Source of the DNA: Pseudomonadota bacterium
GTDB taxonomy: Bacteria; Pseudomonadota; Gammaproteobacteria; Steroidobacterales; Steroidobacteraceae
DNA length: 64,000 nucleotides
Direction of reading: 5' to 3'
Assembly: GCA_037200975.1 (NCBI GenBank)
Contig: JBBCGI010000001.1
Coordinates: 620,001 to 684,000, forward strand
The notes beneath the pieces are model-generated. The model saw nothing but the letters and a program-made list of their open reading frames with translations. It had not been told where the DNA came from and ran no database searches. A program made the position numbers and the translations under genes. Shown here piece by piece: positions 62,576 through 64,000 of this stretch; position 1 is the first letter of the stretch, and each line of letters begins with the position of its first letter.

Positions 62576-64000
62576 ATGCGAATTTGCGGCAAACAATGGG
62601 TGTTGGCAGCCATGACCACGCTCGCGCTAGCCGGTTGCGGCGGCGGCGAGGAGTCGGGCGCTTCGGGAGGCGCCGGCAATCTGCCCCCGCTCATCTCGGG
62701 TACTCCCATCACGACGTTGAACGCCGGCTCGCCTTACAGCTTCCAGCCGCAGGCCTCCGATCCGGACGGCGATCCGCTGTCATTCTCGGCCGACAACCTG
62801 CCGCATTGGGCCAGCATCAATTCCAAGACCGGTGTGGTCTCCGGAACGCCCGCCGAAGCCGATGTCGGCATGTCGGGAATGATCACGGTAATGGTCAGCG
62901 ACTCGAAGGCGATTTCGGAGCTGCCGGAGTTCCGAATCCAGGTGAGCAGCGCTGTCAACGTGCCGCCACCCATCGTCAATCACGACCCGACCATCGCCGG
63001 AGCGCCCGCGACCACCGCCACGGTCGGCAGCGTCTACTCGTTCACGCCAGTTGGTGACGACGAAGACGACGACACGCTGTTCTTCTCGATCCAGAACAAG
63101 CCGGCCTGGGCCACCTTTACGCCCGCGACCGGGCAACTGACTGGCACACCCATCAGCGCAAACGTCGGCACCACCACCAACATCGTCATAACCGTGACCG
63201 ATGTGCGCGGCGCCAACGCTTCCCTGCCGGCCTTCAATCTCACGGTGAACGCGAGCGCACCGGCAAATCGCCCGCCGACGATCTCCGGCGCCCCCGCCGC
63301 GACCGTGACCGCTGGCGCGGCCTACAGCTTCCGTCCGGTGGGCAACGATCCGGATGGCAATACGCTCATCTGGTCGATCCAGAACCTGCCGGCGTGGGCG
63401 ACCTTCAGCACGACGACCGGCCGACTCACCGGTACGCCGACGGCGGCGAATGTGGGCACGTCGGCGCGAATCACCATCTCCGTGAGCGACAGCGTCGCCA
63501 CGGTTTCGCTGCCTTCGTTCACGATTCAGGTCACCGCCGTTGCCAATCGGGCACCTACGATCACCGGCGTCCCACCGACCTCCGTGACCGCCGGGCAGGC
63601 CTACAGCTTCCAGCCGAGCGCCGCGGATCCCGACGGCAATAGCTTGAGCTTCAGCATCGCGAACCGGCCTTCCTGGGCTACGTTCAGCACCACCACCGGC
63701 CGCCTGTCGGGAACACCGACGGCCGCCGACGTTGCCAGCTATGCGGGCATTGTCATCACGGTGAGCGATGGCACGGCCCAGACCTCATTGGCATCGTTCT
63801 CGATCGCGGTAAATCAGATCGCGACCGGGTCCGCCGTGGTGAGCTGGACGGCGCCGACCCAGAACACCGACGGCAGCCCGCTGACGGATCTGGCCGGGTA
63901 TCGCATCGCCTATGGGCGCAGTTCAACGAATCTCGACCTGTCGGCCTCGGTAACCAACGCCAGCCTGAGTAGCTACACGGTCGAAAGCCTCTCCACGGGC
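62576..64000 (+). CDS. Ig-domain lipoprotein, N-terminal part (runs off the window)
   Basis: The open frame continues to the window end (475 codons). A lipoprotein signal with lipobox LAGC (MTTLALAGCGGG) and a Gly/Ser linker precede four putative-Ig (He_PIG-type) domains of about 90-95 residues, each with PxISGxP, AYSFxPxxxDPDG, NLPxWAxF and TGxLTGTP patterns. A fibronectin-III-like domain starts at about residue 415 (VVSWTAPTQNTDGSPLTDLA). It is probably a surface-exposed adhesin or matrix-binding protein. The ATG has AAGGA 7 bases upstream. Expression is probably controlled by the c-di-GMP riboswitch in its leader. Confidence 0.88.
   Translation, partial: MRICGKQWVLAAMTTLALAGCGGGEESGASGGAGNLPPLISGTPITTLNAGSPYSFQPQASDPDGDPLSFSADNLPHWASINSKTGVVSGTPAEADVGMSGMITVMVSDSKAISELPEFRIQVSSAVNVPPPIVNHDPTIAGAPATTATVGSVYSFTPVGDDEDDDTLFFSIQNKPAWATFTPATGQLTGTPISANVGTTTNIVITVTDVRGANASLPAFNLTVNASAPANRPPTISGAPAATVTAGAAYSFRPVGNDPDGNTLIWSIQNLPAWATFSTTTGRLTGTPTAANVGTSARITISVSDSVATVSLPSFTIQVTAVANRAPTITGVPPTSVTAGQAYSFQPSAADPDGNSLSFSIANRPSWATFSTTTGRLSGTPTAADVASYAGIVITVSDGTAQTSLASFSIAVNQIATGSAVVSWTAPTQNTDGSPLTDLAGYRIAYGRSSTNLDLSASVTNASLSSYTVESLSTG

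Overview
This 64 kb window is GC-rich (by eye about two thirds G+C), densely coding chromosomal DNA from a Gram-negative proteobacterium. The gene set is a large exopolysaccharide (EPS) locus of the exosortase A / PEP-CTERM type (XrtA, PrsK, PrsR, PrsT and the dedicated EPS export proteins). That points to a free-living, biofilm- or floc-forming Gamma- or Betaproteobacterium. A Steroidobacter/Xanthomonadales-like gammaproteobacterium is my best guess, but the genus cannot be fixed from the sequence.

Layout. 1-3.9 kb: the first codons of a secreted protein behind a sigma-54 type promoter, an EPS-type polysaccharide deacetylase, an MFS transporter and a beta-propeller protein. 3.9-12.35 kb: one minus-strand gene for a 2821-residue secreted multidomain protein, also behind a sigma-54 type promoter. 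12.7-23.4 kb: a tightly coupled plus-strand operon for nucleotide-sugar modification (two DegT aminotransferases, a Gfo/Idh dehydrogenase, an epimerase, two hexapeptide acyltransferases), a flippase and three glycosyltransferases. 23.7-30.9 kb: a looser plus-strand segment with two secreted proteins that share a C-terminal motif, a glycosyltransferase, an O-antigen-ligase-like polymerase/ligase and an acyltransferase. 30.9-45.9 kb: minus-strand genes for an amidotransferase, four glycosyltransferases, sugar-modifying oxidoreductases, a rhamnogalacturonan-lyase-like protein, a GNAT-like protein and a second flippase. 46.0-47.1 kb: a plus-strand NodB deacetylase. 47.1-62.0 kb: the minus-strand EPS/exosortase core (FemAB-like protein, outer-membrane barrel, tyrosine autokinase, chain-length protein, Wza-like export protein, PrsT, XrtA-EpsI fusion, PrsR, PrsK, initiating sugar transferase). 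62.0-64 kb: tRNA-Glu and tRNA-Ala with a strong promoter, then a cyclic-di-GMP-I (GEMM) riboswitch leading into a truncated Ig-domain lipoprotein gene.

How it fits together (inference). The initiating transferase loads the lipid carrier, the glycosyltransferases build a repeat unit containing amino sugars, the flippases and ligase/polymerase handle it in the inner membrane, and the chain-length, kinase and Wza-like proteins export it. XrtA-EpsI would sort PEP-CTERM proteins to the envelope. PrsK/PrsR would drive sigma-54 promoters, and two such promoters are visible here. A cAMP-receptor-protein type box and a c-di-GMP riboswitch add further layers of biofilm-type control. No insertion sequence, prophage, CRISPR array or replication origin was seen.
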